Assembly (NCBI GenBank): GCA_003254885.1
Contig: QANT01008395.1
Location: forward strand, 28,553-92,552
From: Purshia tridentata
Taxonomy: Eukaryota; Streptophyta; Magnoliopsida; Rosales; Rosaceae
Direction: 5' to 3'
DNA: 64,000 nucleotides
Positions within the stretch are counted from its first letter, which is position 1; each line of letters starts with the position of its first letter. The translations under genes were made by a program, and so were the position numbers. Positions 1 through 13,408 of the stretch are shown here, one piece after another. The notes beneath the pieces were generated by a model that saw nothing but the letters and a program-made list of their open reading frames with translations, did no database searches and was not told the DNA's origin.

Positions 1-403
1 AAGCAAGTCTCTTTGCTATTTCTCACCGTCGAAGGTAAATTTCTCAGATCTTTAATTCATGGTTCGAATAATACTGCTATGAATTATATTAAAAAATAAA
101 ACTTTGTTTTATTCTGAATTTTATGCGTCTGAAATTACGGTTTTATAGCTGAATTTCGTAATATATTTGTTCCTTTGCACCTCAAGCGGATCGTATTGAT
201 TGGGTTTTTCAGAGCCTTTAGTTTGGATGCATTTGATGTAATTGAACTTTCAGCTGAAATTACCAGTGTGGACGTAAAAAGTTAATATATTTGTTTGGTT
301 ATTTGTTGTTTATTTTATGCACGTAAAAATGACGGGACCCTGTTCAGAATTTGTGGGCTTTGCGGTGCAGTGGTGTATTTAAGATTGCCGATCAACCACT
401 AAC

Positions 404-2897
404 ATGCAGGTTAGCTACAATTCAGTGAAGTGCTTTAATTTTTGGGTTTATTTTTTTTTTGTTTTTGTTTTTGTTTTGTTTTTGTCTGTGGGTGCTCATC
501 AGAATGCTCTGGCTTAGGAATGTACATGAATATTATGGTTCTAAGTTAACAAATTGGTAAAAGTTTTCTCTTTTTTTCTTACTGGGGTTTTCAGAGAGGG
601 ACTGGATATTTGCATGGACTTTTGTAATGGTCTAAAAGATTTCAAGTTTATAATTTACTTCAAATGGGGTAAAGCTCTCCCTTATGGCTGAAAATGACTA
701 GGGGAAGAGGGATGAGAATTGAAACATGAGGTAAAAAGGTACAAAGGTGAGATGTGGAGGAATGGTATGGGTTTGAGAAATAGGGAGCAGACTAGCAGAG
801 TATGTCCAGTCAAACATAAATTGTGGGTAAGGGACACAAAATGGTAGAATGAAAAAGAAAAAGGAGATTTTGTTTGAGAGATCACTAGGAAACAAGAATT
901 TAGGTATTCTAAAATCCGAACCAGTTCAGTTTTGCACTCCTTTTCTACGGAGGGAGAAAAAACAGGGTTTGTGTTGCAAAGTTTTGCTGCCTGCTAGGCT
1001 GCTATGGATCTTAGAGATGAAATGTGGAGAGGAAATAGACAATGAAGTCCTGGGATGGGGAATGGTAAGCTTTAATGACTATTTTGTGTTGCGTAGTGTG
1101 GAATTGTAGCGTATCCCACACTGCAAGATGAAATCATGGAATACACTCATTACTTTTGGAATATACTATTGCAATTTATAGCAATTAATCCTCTTTGCAT
1201 GGTAAGATGTATTGCCATTATACAGTGTCCGCTGTGCTTCTGTCTCTAATTGGTATAATGCATTTTTTTTTTCTTAAAAAAGTGAAAAAGCTTATTGTGA
1301 AACCATTTAGAAGAACTAAATATGTGCAGGCATCAAGGGCCAGGCTTTTCAAGGAATACAAAGAGGTTCAGCGAGAGAAAGTCGCCGATCCAGATATTCA
1401 GTTAGTTTGTGATGACACAAACATATTTAAATGGACTGCTCTAATCAAGGTAAGTTTGGTCATGACAGACAAAGCTTGGTGTATTATATTGCTTGACCTT
1501 ATTTGTCCAATTATGTATGTAGGGACCAACAGAGACTCCTTTTGATGGCGGTATATTCCAGCTTGCTTTCGCAGTTCCTGAGCAATATCCTTTGCAACCT
1601 CCACAAGTCAGGTTCTTGACAAAAATTTTCCATCCAAATGTGCATTTCAAGGTATGGAGCTTATGTTTGATATTTCCAATCTGTTTGAACAAGAACAGAA
1701 TTTGGGCAGAATTTCTTATTTCAAAGATTTCATGAAGTACTGGAAATCTGGGCAGAATTTGATACTCACAAGCTTCAAAACTTGGTTGAAATTGTGAAAT
1801 TAGGAAACTTTAGTAGGTTGGAGGTGAGTGAATCTGTTCAAGTTGTACTAGTGATGGATTGATCTGGGGATGTTCATTGACACTGATTTTTAAGAGTCAA
1901 ACTTTATTAAAAAATTTTCTTCATGAAATCCATAAAGTATAGTCTGTAACCTACTGAGAATTTGATCCGGCCAATTGCTTGGTATGTTATATCGGGATTA
2001 TCCTCTGAAAACTGGTTGCAGCATCACCAACTGAAAATTAGCCCTGAAACTTGTGCATAATATTGTATTCTAAATGGTGTATCAAGTATTTTTATTTTTC
2101 AATGAATTGTTTTCTATTCCAGACGGGAGAGATTTGCCTTGATATTTTGAAGAATGCGTGGAGCCCTGCTTGGACACTCCAATCTGTTTGCAGGGCTATA
2201 ATTGCTTTAATGGCCCATCCAGAACCTGATAGCCCACTGAACTGTGATTCAGGTAAGTTGGCATGCATGTTGTACGTTTCAATCATTGCCATTGGATTTC
2301 TAAGTTCTAGAAACTCAAATTTGAGGAGGCTAAGCAATAACCTCACGATGCAAGCTTATTCTTTTCCTGAGGATGCTCAAGGCCATTAAAAAGTCCAACC
2401 TATCGTGGATGGGTGGGAACTAGGATTTTGAAACTAGTGGACCAAGAGGACATAAATGAAAAGTTGTAGGGACTATAGTTGACTTGTGATTGCCTTAATT
2501 TCTGAGGAAGAAAATAAAAGTAAAGACAGAGTTCTCAGAATTTGGAAAGACCCTAGTTTTTCCCTTATTGATGGATTTGTCTTCTAGGAAGATGAAATTC
2601 ACGTTGGAATCCTGATTCATGTAATCTGTTGACTGTTATGTGTCAAAATTATCTTTGTAAAGCAAACTGCAAACTTTGTATCAACAAATTTGCATTAAAA
2701 TCGGTGCTAGATCTGAGTTAAATGTGTGTATTTCTGTCGCTCTTCTTCTCTTTCTTTATTTTTGGATGTTAATGTACTCCTCATGAATTAGTTTTACTTG
2801 TATGGCAGGCAATCTTCTGCGCTCTGGCGATATCAAGGGGTACCATTCCATGGCGAGAATGTATACTAGGCTTGCCGCCATGCCCAAGAAAGGCTGA
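404..2897 (+). CDS. PEX4: Peroxisomal ubiquitin-conjugating enzyme E2 PEX4 (UBC21-like)
   Basis: E2 enzyme of peroxisome biogenesis; in plants PEX4 is tethered to the peroxisome by PEX22 and ubiquitinates the import receptor PEX5 so that it can be recycled. Five coding exons join in frame: 404-409, 1330-1449, 1523-1651, 2123-2252 and 2809-2897, giving 157 residues, the length I recall for Arabidopsis PEX4. The first coding exon is only ATGCAG (Met-Gln). It is followed by GTTAGC and spliced to GCATCAAGG, giving MQASRARLFKEY. The UBC fold is complete: the HPN motif is in exon 3, and the catalytic Cys is about residue 90 in TGEICLDIL. The C-terminus ends AAMPKKG. The window starts inside the 5' leader, and a donor-like GAAG/GTAAAT at about 34/35 suggests a leader intron. 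The 3' UTR probably runs to about 3060. Identity is very secure; leader structure is inferred. Confidence 0.96.
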
Positions 2898-3576
2898 AGC
2901 CTTAAGTGGTGTGGTGTGTTTCCTATGGTGTATCTTATGGTGTATCCTATGGTGTAACTAGTTTATTTATTTATTGTCTTCAATTTTAGGAGGCGGCTTT
3001 GTATGAGATTGTGTAAAACTGTAATGCTAGCTTGTTCTTTATGGATCTTGCACACAATGTAAACCTGGGCACATGTTAAGTGCCCCCATTTGTGACGAAC
3101 AAAATTGCACATTTCAGAAAAGGGTTTTTTTTTTTTTCAAAATAGTACTAGCAATCATTCGCGCTAGAATGGTTTGTTTTGCACTTGGCTTTATCTTTGT
3201 CTTGGTTGGTTGTGCGTGGCTTTTATCAGCTCCAGAGATTTTCCAAACTGAAAATGTACCAACGATCTTATTTTCTGATAAATTGTTCATCCAATATAAC
3301 CTACTTCTGATTTTTTTTTTTGTCTTTCAATAAGCCTCTAACGTATTTGCACAGACCCTATTCGAACCACATCTAGTGTACAGGAAAAACATTTCATCAT
3401 CTAGTTTTACTTTGATTTTGCATATATCACGGTTTCCACATCATCATAGAGCATGGATAAACCTATCTTGCATATTATCACAACTACATTGCATAGACTA
3501 AGTCAGAGCTCATTGGGTTGGATCTAAAATACATATGATTAAACACAACAGGCAGAGTTATTGTAACCACACAGCC

Positions 3577-6500
3577 TCACCCCATCAGAAAGCGGTCAAA
3601 CCATTTGCTAGCCTTTTTTACCATATCCTGCGTCATTTGATGCCCGATGCCAGGTTGTGCTTTCAACTGGATTTTAAGGAAATGAAGAGATAGTTAAATC
3701 TCCAAAAGAGAAAAAAGGCCAAGGGTAAAGTACTATTTTCATTGATCTGAACAAATATGACAGACAGACTTAAAAATGCATTGTCAACATGCTTTCCACA
3801 TTCTTGGGCTCCGGATGAAGTGGTAACTTGGTTTAAATAGAAGACTTCAGTCTGCTTTAACAGAGGCATTAAAGGCAAATGAAGATGGGAAAAAGTGTGT
3901 GCATTAAAGTCCATAGTCCATACCTTAAACGTATCTACACTGTGTGCATCTGTATGAGCCTTGCCTCCTCCATTTTTTAATTTTTTTGGGGGCCAGAGGC
4001 TTGCTGCTCTTAATAAGGGTTTCACACCATCAAGTGGACATCGAGGATCTTCTGCACCTATTGATTTTGAAAAGTTTATATATTACTCCAATTAAACATG
4101 ATGCGTGATCGCTAAGAAAGAGCAAAAAGTCGATCTCCATGATGATTCAATTATTAAGGAAAAGAAGAGAGTTGCAGGTCTACACTGTAGCCATTTACAG
4201 TGGACGATATAAATTTCAGGGGTTATCCATTGTCATATAGGCACTCTGTATTAGAATTTGGATATGACAAGAGACAAATAGGTGGTATGTTATAGGCACG
4301 CACATGCATGCATTATTAGAAGTTGAACTGCTTTAAAGGATTTTACCATTTAAAATCAACAGAGGACGTGGTGCAATAGCTGGAATTGTGTAAGGAATTT
4401 CAAACTGGGAGGCTAGACCAGGAGCAATCCTCTCCCAAACCTGGCCAGATAAGCAACATTGTAAGATGCCATCTATCTTTATATTTGTAATCAATTAGAC
4501 CTCCAAAAAAAAAATCAAATCTGACGAGACAAGTATGTAACTAACCTTCTCCACCACTTCTTTGTCAATCACACTCTTCTTCAGATCATTTGTTGCTTCT
4601 GCAGTGCAACCAAGAAAATGAAAGAATCAGAGAAGCAAACACAACAATAGCTCCATAAAAAACCACCAGTAAGAGAAAGTTCTGATTGAAATGAGCAGAA
4701 CAAAAGGGATTTTCATTATTATGCTTATTACATTGCAGTAGTATAACAAAACTAATCATGTTAAAGTTAATCAAAAGTAACGTGTTCTAATATATCTAGT
4801 TTTCTAATTTTCTTACCCTCAAAAACAGGTTTTATACTGTCGACTCGAGCCTGCCACTTATCATTGTCTATTGCCCATCGGAACCCCTGTTGTCATAGTT
4901 GCATAAATAGTTAGCTATACACTTGTACAAAATAAAATTAAAAATTAATGAATTTGACACATCACCTGAACACCAATTATAGGGACAACTACTGCATAGC
5001 GGGTATCAGCAGCAGCAGCAAACCATGCATGCATACCTGCAATGCAAAATTGGAAGATGAATTCTGCATGTCACAGCAAAGGTGATATTCAAGTTCCCAT
5101 CTTATCATGTTTTACTTCACAAACCTCCAAGAGATTCACCAGTGATTCCTATCCTAGTAGGGTCTACATCCTCCCTCTGCGTTGTTAGATAATCTGCCAG
5201 TTTTATCAAGTCCCAGGCCTGCAATAATGGAATTTATATATTTTATGAAATAAAATCGTCAGATAACTAAACCCCATTGACTTCACTGACTAAATTTCAA
5301 CTTATCAACTCTACTACTGGAAGTTAACAGACTGACAGTTCAGTAACACTCTGATTGTTAACAAAATAAGTGAAGTTACCGTATCAAATAAGAATGGCAT
5401 TGTATCACCATTTTTCCATGATGATTTGAGAGCCTGCATGTGAATAAGAATCCCAAATCACTGATGAAGTTCAAATAGCATAATAGTGTTTACTAGCTTA
5501 AACCAAACTAGGCTGCCACATTCAATCGTAGATCGGTCCACATTATCATGGGAAAATCATGTGGAAGTGAAACTCAGTACCACCACCAGAATTCACACTC
5601 TCAAAATAAGTACTTGTCTAATGCTTCATTTTAAAGCCATAAACCAAAGAACTTGAAAACAAACACTTCTGTGACAGTATGTGCAACAAAACAGGTTCTT
5701 TTAACCCACACTCTATATTGTGCTTTTAGCAACCCATAGGCCAAAATTGCATAATAAAAACTAAGGAATATAAATACTCACATCCTGGTAAGTGGATATA
5801 TTTCTGGCACGTTCACCATGGTAGCGAGAATCGATGGCAATGGTGACATATCCCCTTGAAGCATATGCCTGAAAGAAGAAAAAAGGAAAACAAAACAAAT
5901 ATGTAAATTCGTCATTCTAACGATTGTACCCTGAAAAACACAATATATTAAATTGGTGAAAGATTACATGAAGAATAGGTACCTCAAGCAATGGTCTTAA
6001 CCACTCTTTGTTCTTGTTTGTACTATGCAGAAAAACAACAGCAGGCTTTTTCGGGGAATTGTTTTCCTTCATGCTCAAAATCAACACGGGTAGCCGCCCT
6101 TGCTCTCCTGCCTATAATAAACCATATCCAAAATCACTTACAGTTATTTTCGACTAAAACTAAGACATCCATATAGCTCTCAAAGCTTCAATTACCTCAG
6201 TAATCAAGTAAAGGTTCTCCTCTTGTAGCTTGTCCTTAAAATTGGGGATGTTGGCCTTGGGACAAGCGTTCATTGCCTAATAAAAAGACCCAAACAACAC
6301 AAACTCAACATTTATGAAATGTCACAATCACAATTTCCAACACAAAAAAAAAAAAACAAAGTTCATCATCTTGGAATGAGATTCGAACCTCACTGAACCG
6401 GGGTGGGGAAGCCTCCTGAAACAGCGGATTAGCCACCGGTTTGGCCGGTTCAACCGATAACGGAACTGAAAGAATTCAAAAGTTTCACGTTACGGTACCA

Positions 6501-6704
6501 AACAGTTAAGTATTGCATTAACAAAGCGAAAATCAAATTCTCCTCCATTTTCCCTAACATTTCTCACTAGCCAAACAGGAAAAGGGAGAAATTATTTATC
6601 TAACGTTTCCAGTTTTGAATTCACTCACCTGCTCCGGTTCGTCTGCTAAGCAGGACTTGGAGGAACTCCAAACGAAGCTTCTGGACGTCGACAGCTTCCC
6701 CCAT
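3577..6704 (-). CDS. Alpha/beta-hydrolase superfamily protein (At5g25770-like)
   Basis: Predicted serine hydrolase; the substrate is unknown to me. Thirteen coding exons on the minus strand join in frame: 6704-6629, 6465-6389, 6276-6196, 6111-5983, 5868-5782, 5433-5380, 5218-5125, 5036-4966, 4886-4817, 4598-4546, 4440-4347, 4057-3924 and 3666-3577. They encode 369 residues. All introns are GT-AG. The fold shows a beta strand PAVVFLHST, then YHGER, then the nucleophile elbow GITGESLGG with Ser at about 197. The likely acid is Asp at about 299 (NGAEDPR) and the likely base His at about 349 (GIGHQMT), so the triad looks intact. No clear signal peptide is seen (MGEAVDVQKLRLEF). It converges on PEX4, and I recall the two loci being adjacent in Arabidopsis too. 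Family is certain; biochemical role is not. Confidence 0.93.
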
Positions 6705-6762
6705 TAGGCTCACTCGGCTGTCAGTGTTTGATGATGTGCTTCTGGTCTGGAATCGGGACCGG

Positions 6763-6770
6763 TACTTATA
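6763..6770 (-). promoter_or_regulatory. Likely TATA box of the alpha/beta hydrolase gene
   Basis: Read on the minus strand the sequence is TATAAGTA, about 60 bases before the start codon at 6704. That spacing fits a short 5' leader. This is inferred from position and motif only. Confidence 0.45.
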
Positions 6771-8413
6771 GAGATAGCGTTTTGGCGCGAGTTGAGCTGG
6801 CGAACACACGTGTGGACCAGAGGAGGTCGCACGTGTGGGCCAGTAGTGCTTGGTGAGTTGCATGCGAGAGCAGTAGAGTGCAGAGGCCTGAGGAACATTA
6901 AGATCAAGATGAGAGATAGTAGTGGATCATCATGCTTTTCGGGTGTACTTTTCCCTATTATTATTTGTTTGTTTACTAGAAAACATTATATTTTGCTAAT
7001 TATACTCTGTTTTATTTTTATGCAAAGGATTTGTATATTCGGACAGTTCACATTTCTGACCCGACAAAGTATGGTTTGCTCACGTAATCACTTTTTTATT
7101 ATTATATGATTTAACCATCCGACTTCTTTTGACCAAAAAGATACATTGAACTCTCAACTCTGTAATTATTTTCACAAAAATATAATAAAAATACAATTTA
7201 TATGATTGCAATTTGGTGAAACCAGATATAAATTTTTGTTTTGTCAGACAACAACTTTCATAAAAGCACAAAACAGGCCCAAAGCTACAAACCTGAGAGC
7301 CCAACAGAAATTAATTTTAATAAAATGTTCCACTATTTTTTAAACTTGAGACCTTTTATAACATTAGGTTCATTAGGAAGTAAGTATCACAGGACTATAA
7401 ATTAGTTTGATAAAGCTCCGCTCTAAATATAAGAACATACTATATATTTTTTGTTTAAGTATACCATCAAAATTTATGGTCGTTTTACATTGCCACTAAA
7501 GAAAATAAAGTTAAACTATGTTCTCACTTTTAATTTAAAATTTGTTTAATGTAAGACCTCAACCTAACTCTGCTAAGATTTCAATTTTTCCAGGATGACT
7601 TTCGAATTCAACAAATTGCAAACTTTCATTTGTCCTAATTATTTGGAAACTAGAGAGAAAAAGGCCAAAGATTAAAATGGCTCCTTATTAAGAATACGGG
7701 CAAGAATTTTGTTGGACAAATCGGGAACCTATTTTGGAAATTTCCAAGCACATAGACTCATAGTACATCCTTCTCTCAGATTTCCGAGCAACCAAACAGA
7801 AATTTTTTGTTTGAATGAAAATGAACCAAGAAACGAAAGCAGTAGGAAGCACCATTCAGACAACACGATCAGAATGAAAAGCCAGCTAATGAAGGTGCAA
7901 GGAAGCTCCACCTGTCTACGGCCTTATAACTCGTACTGTGGCTTTTCAGAAATCAGAAGTCCTTTCATGGATCTCAAGAGCTAAAATCAAAGGACATTTT
8001 TGTAATTATACTCCCTTAAGGTTTTCAAGTGAGGCCCTGAGGACCTCTTGCTTAGCCATTGGATCAAATTTGAACAGTAATGTGGTATCTCGATCGTTCA
8101 TATCTGATCTGACGGCTGAGAAACAAGCCCACCTCATTAGAGAACAACTCTACAAGCAAGCTTTAAATTAACTGAAACTCCAGCATAAAATGCATTAAAA
8201 ATCTAAAAAGAACTATTTCTGGGGTTAAGTTGTGCCAGAGAACAAAAGTCTAGTTATGAATATTTTCTCAAGAATATTTCCAACTGCAAGACCTAAGGTC
8301 GATTTATATGGCAGGAAATCATTCCCATATCATATGCCTCAAAAAAGGCACGATGATAACATTTGAACTACTTCTATCCTAAGTTACAACTCTCTCTCTC
8401 TCTCAATTTTATT
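6771..8413. other. Intergenic spacer, no gene recognised
   Basis: This stretch is AT-rich and holds only short open frames with no recognisable domain. It contains the upstream region of the hydrolase gene and the downstream region of the TCX gene. A short CT run lies at about 8389-8404. I see nothing else to report. Confidence 0.6.
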
Positions 8414-11400
8414 CTATTGCCCAGTATTATTTTTCAATGGGCAATGAGACAGACCATTCTCACCAGAAGTGACTTTTGTTACCGACTGAGGCATTTTACC
8501 ATTTTCTGAAGGAGGAGATTTTGCAATGCCATTGCTGTACGCCTCTTTCTGGCCCCTGGGTTCAGTGCTAGTTTCTGCGGTTCCACCCTCTGCAGATTCC
8601 TTTTGGCTTTCCCTCTCCCTTTTGGCTAAGGGAGAACACATTGTTTCTGCAAGGTGAAAAGACAAAGTACTCATTCTCATTAGGTTAGTTAGACAGATGG
8701 ATGACATACAAAGTTCATCAAAACTCACAAAATATAACATTTTCGGTCCCTTTTAGGTCACAAAATAGAACATTCTCATTAGGTTAGTTAAACTAGATTT
8801 GGTGTTGATGTAGGGAATATGAAATAATCAAAAACCTTTTATATCAGTGAGTAAGAAAAAAGATTCACTCTAGAACTAGCCTACAAACTATGGTAACAGA
8901 AGACATGATCATCCAAGTTATCACAATTCCCTGAATAGGTAGAATAATATACAATAATTTATATAATCATAAAGCCAGCTGATCCACCTTATAGAGTGTC
9001 CTCATATGGAAAACTTTTTATGTGGGGTATCAAGTTCTCAACAACATTCACAATACACATGGACATTTCACGCGGGATGATTCTTTTGCAACCAAGAGAA
9101 CCCCCTAGACAATGTTCTCAACAATTATTAGTTTAGATTCTTTAGAATATGAACTTGAAGAAGCTGACCTTTTATGCTCCCACAGGTAATAAGATGGTTG
9201 AGGAAATCCCTGAACCCGGTCAGGACAAGCTTTTCCTGCTCTGCATAAACTTCTGTGCAACCTATCTCCTGAGATGACTTCTGAGTCATGCTTTGACTAT
9301 TGGTTGCTTCACTATTTGGCAACCCAAACATTTTATCTTGTTCATCACACATCAGGGCAAGTGTTCCGGGGGACATTGGTCTACTAATTGGCACATCACC
9401 TCCATCTGCTTGGTTCACTCCCAAATGATCATCATGCGCAGCAGCATTTTGGATATCATTCTCCTTTTTACATTCTTTCTCCTCTTGAGTGGATGAACCA
9501 CTACTAGTTTTATCAACCAACTCTTTTTGCCTATTTTCTGTACATGTTTTATTAGAAAAGTCAAAACCAAATCGCATATTTAAAAGACAAAAATGGAAAA
9601 TATCTAACTCCTGCTATACGTATTGATTTGGCTACTTGCCAAATGGTAATATTCCACTACAGGAAAATCAAGTTGAAATCATATATCTATTAATTAACTT
9701 GAAAGAAATGAAAATCGAAGTGACAAGGCACAATGAAAATACAAGAGAAGAAATATACACTTGATTTTGGTCAATAACCATGAGTTACTCATTAGGCCCT
9801 TTAGATACAGCCTCTTAATGTTATTTCCTTTTCAAAACTATTATAAGGAAGTTCTAGTTGGGCAAAATATAGAATTCCACGCCTTAAAAATAATAGCCAT
9901 TTCAGTCAACTAATCAGCTAAAAATTTCTCACTTTGACGGCCCAATAGTAAATCCATCTACTTCAAAGGTCCATAGGGTTCAAGCCTACAATGTCTCTTA
10001 ATTTGCCTTAAATAAAGAAAAAAATAGCTACGGACTTTAAAGGTGAAATAAGATGCAAAGATATCAGGAAGAAAACCAAAACCTGCAAGTGCCTTTGCAG
10101 CTTCTCCTGAAACTGCAACCAGACGTGAGCACAGATCCTTTATGTTCTTTGATTGGATAATATCTGCCAATGGAGATCTTCAGCCATGAAAAGTGATGAT
10201 TATTATATTTCAAAAGAAAAATAGAGCAATGGTCTATATTAAAAATGTTTAGAAAATTTATGCACCTGTATGTGGACTTTGAAGATCTTGATAGTGCTGG
10301 TGCTGCACTAACAGTGCGAACAGCAGGAACAGATAACAGAGAAGAAGAGGCCATACGAGGTCTTAAATGATTCTCCTGATTAAAGTCACAATTAAAAACA
10401 AAAAACAAAAAAAAAGTTAATAGGAAGCCAGTTGGCGAAAGAAATAGAGAAAATGGAAATGGAAAGGAAGAAATAATAATGTATAGAATCCTAATTTTAA
10501 TCTTAGAAGGATTTGCCATATCCAATAAATCTGTCTGTAGAATAATGATCATGAAGAGCATTAGCATAGCCTTTCATGAGCTGGAAAAGAATGTGAATTT
10601 ACGGTCATTCAAGTAATAATTGGCAAATTGGCAATGCATGAATCTTTGAAGCCTGACAAGAAGAACTTATCAAACTATTCACAACAATGTCAAAACTGAA
10701 AATTATTTGTCAAAGTAATCTAAGAAAAATCTACCTTTTGAGGATGTGTAATCAGGTGAATGGGTTGACCTTTGGCTCCAACTCCAAAAAAGAGTTCATA
10801 ACTCTTTCTTTTTCTGGACACCACAGGGGTCCCATAGCCAGAGGATCCAATGGCCCCACTAATGGCTGCATTAGCCTGTTGCATGTAGGCCATGGTATTT
10901 TGGTCTTCATGAAAGAGAGCCCTTCTTTCTTCACTACCTTCAAAGTTCTTGCAGTCCATGCATTTACAATTTTCAGAGCATAGAATATTGGCTTGGAAGC
11001 ATTCACAATACTTCTTGAGGCACCCTGATTTCTTGCAATGACATCCTTTGTTGTGCTTTCCAGTTGCTTGAATTTCCCCAGCATCTTCCTGAATTTGTTC
11101 TAAGAAATTATTAATCCATGCTGAGCTTTCAAAAGACAATATGCATGACTTTGAAAAATAAATGATTCTACTAAAATTATTAAACACATTACACTTGCAA
11201 CTCCTTGATCCTGCTTCTCTCTATGCAGTGACACAAGGCATTGCTTTGTTAACTAGTTTGATACTAGGATGCATAAGCATAAGAATTTAGTTAAAGTCAA
11301 TGCAAGGGCACTGATCAAGCTATAAATGAGTGAGATTACATACTCTACCATCACGAGAATCATGTGGGCTGCTAGCAATCTTTGGTCTGAATGCATGTGG

Positions 11401-13408
11401 GTTGCGCTCTAATGTTGCTCCAACTGCCTCCTGCCTAGCAGCTTCATGGTCTGCATTATTGTGGCAATTTGAGCAGTTGCAACCTTCACAATAAATTCCA
11501 GCTGCAAAGCACTCGCAGTACCTAAAAAAGGATCAAATTTTCAGTCTAGGAAGTAAACAGAATGTGCAGAACAGATGGATGTGCCACATACATAGGCATA
11601 ATCTTTTAAAATTAAAATACTAAAAAAGATATTAACACTTTTAATTCTATAGTAACAGAAACTGGATTTTTTTTTAAGGACACTCCAAGCTGAGTGGATT
11701 TATCAACTTAAATCTTTAATTCAACAAATTATTGTGTTCCCATATACATCAAGGAAAAGATCGTACGAAGGTCTAGAGGTGTTCCAATATACATCTAAAG
11801 AGAATTCACATTCATGTTCTCAAGTTTACATGAGTAAATGAAACAAGCATTGACAAAATCTGTTTGTTTACATGTCAATGGACCACATAAAACTGTATCA
11901 TGAGGAAGAGAAGATATGTAAACCTTCAAGGGAGAAAAAACCAAAAATATGTGAGAGAGAGAGAGAGAGAGAGAGTAGGAAGAGCACTGATGTGATTCAT
12001 CACATTCAAGCATTAAGACATATTCCGCGAATGAAAACACAAAGTTATATTTGTATACTCTTTCCAGAAGGGAAATTTGTTATCCCATCATAAAGCATTT
12101 TGACATTTATCCCTCATAAAAGATAATAGAAAGTCTATGTGAAATTATTACAATGAATTTCAAGTTTTTACTCGGTAACAGAATCAACAAGAAATGCAAT
12201 GGTGAGCTGAAGTCTACAGGACCAGAAATGTAAATATCTGCAATATGTCTCTCACTCTCCAGATGTGAAGTTAGATCATCCACAAGAGGAGATTAGTTAT
12301 CTAACTCCAGATTAATAAGATCCCCAAAAATCCACAAATGGAGCATTCTTCGTGCTAAAAGTTATAAAGAGGAGCAGATGTCCTTACAACTTCAGGCACC
12401 GAGAGTTTTTACAGTTACATTGCTTTTGCTTCTTTGGAGTACCATCTTTTCCTTCACCGCGTACGCGTGATATGGGAGACTGTGATATTGGAGACTCTTG
12501 TTTGCTGAAGACAAATACATGCATGCAAAGGTCAAGAAGAATATAATACAATAAATTATCATAATAAAGGGGATTAAAACATATGTTTATTGAAAAAGAA
12601 AATGTGAACAAGCTTGAGAATTAAATCAAATAAGCCTAACATCATATAGAATGCCAAAATCAGAGCCTACCTATAATTAGGAAAGCTGAAATTTATGTTT
12701 GAAATAAATTTTTATTGATGTGCATGAGCATGACTAGTACAAGCATATCCAAACATTATAAACAAGTTTACTCATAAATGTACAGTACATACTCCCTTAG
12801 CAACCACATTCAAACATACCGTACCTATTTTGCACTGGTTTCCTAGTTCCTACCACAAGAACATAAAGTTTAGCTCCACATCAAAGCCTATTAACTATTT
12901 CAATAACAGAATTCAACACCTAAATTGAAATTCCATGAAATTTCTATCGATATGATAAATAGTCCAAGAATAATTACCCCGCCGATAGCGGAATCTTGTA
13001 CACCGGGTGCGGAACACGACCGTTCGCCGGCGACACCACACTCGGTGGCGGCATTGCCTGAAATTGTGGAATTGCCAGCTGCGCTGGTAATTGTTGCGGC
13101 GACTGCAACTGCGACTGTGCAGGTGAGTTCTGTGACTGCTGCGCCTGTGGCTGTGACTGTAGCTGAGCATGTGCTCTCGAGTGCTCCGACAGCACCGCAT
13201 TCGCCGCCGCCATCAACGTCTTATTCGCCGACACTATCGCACTCGCCGCCGCCAACGACGACGTCTTATTCGCCGTCACTATCGCACTCGCCGCCGCCAA
13301 CGACGACGTCTTATTCGCCGTCGCTATTGCACTCGCCACCGCAGTAAAATCGAGTTGTCTCGCCAATTTCTTCGGCGCGATATCGGAAACCGTTTCGCTC
13401 TGCTCCAT
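8414..13408 (-). CDS. Tesmin/TSO1-like CXC (CPP family) protein, TCX5/TCX6 type
   Basis: DNA-binding CRC protein; TCX5 and TCX6 are LIN54-like subunits of the plant DREAM complex, which represses cell-cycle genes and restrains DNA methylation genes. Eight coding exons join in frame: 13408-12978, 12504-12388, 11521-11344, 11088-10735, 10375-10266, 10177-10083, 9537-9169 and 8646-8414, giving 628 residues. The N-terminus has ARQLDFT, an Ala-rich repeat and a Gln/Pro-rich stretch. The first CXC domain is at about residues 173-212, starting [16 protein letters not shown]. The [10 protein letters not shown] linker follows. The second CXC is at about 258-297, with [16 protein letters not shown]. 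The C-terminal block [16 protein letters not shown] and the [18 protein letters not shown] segment match my memory of TCX5/6 rather than TSO1/SOL1. The upstream TTG seen in frame is not needed; ATG at 13408 gives the conserved start region. Confidence 0.94.
11954..11974. repeat. (GA)n microsatellite in a TCX intron
   Basis: A run of about ten GA dinucleotides lies in the large second intron of the TCX gene (between 11521 and 12388). It is a simple repeat likely to vary in length between individuals. Confidence 0.8.
13193..13342 (-). repeat. 45-bp tandem repeat coding for Ala-rich 15-residue units in the TCX protein
   Basis: Residues about 23-72 of the CXC protein hold three full copies and one partial copy of a 15-residue unit of the form [15 protein letters not shown]. 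The second and third units are almost identical at the DNA level, which points to recent unit duplication. The repeat sits between the conserved ARQLDFT motif and the Gln/Pro-rich region. No function is known to me. I do not recall this repeat in Arabidopsis TCX5. Confidence 0.8.

Noticed and set aside
6378-6396. AGGTTCGAATCT on the minus strand near a hydrolase exon end
   Set aside because: It resembles a T-arm, but it spans the exon-intron border of the hydrolase and no cloverleaf can be formed around it.
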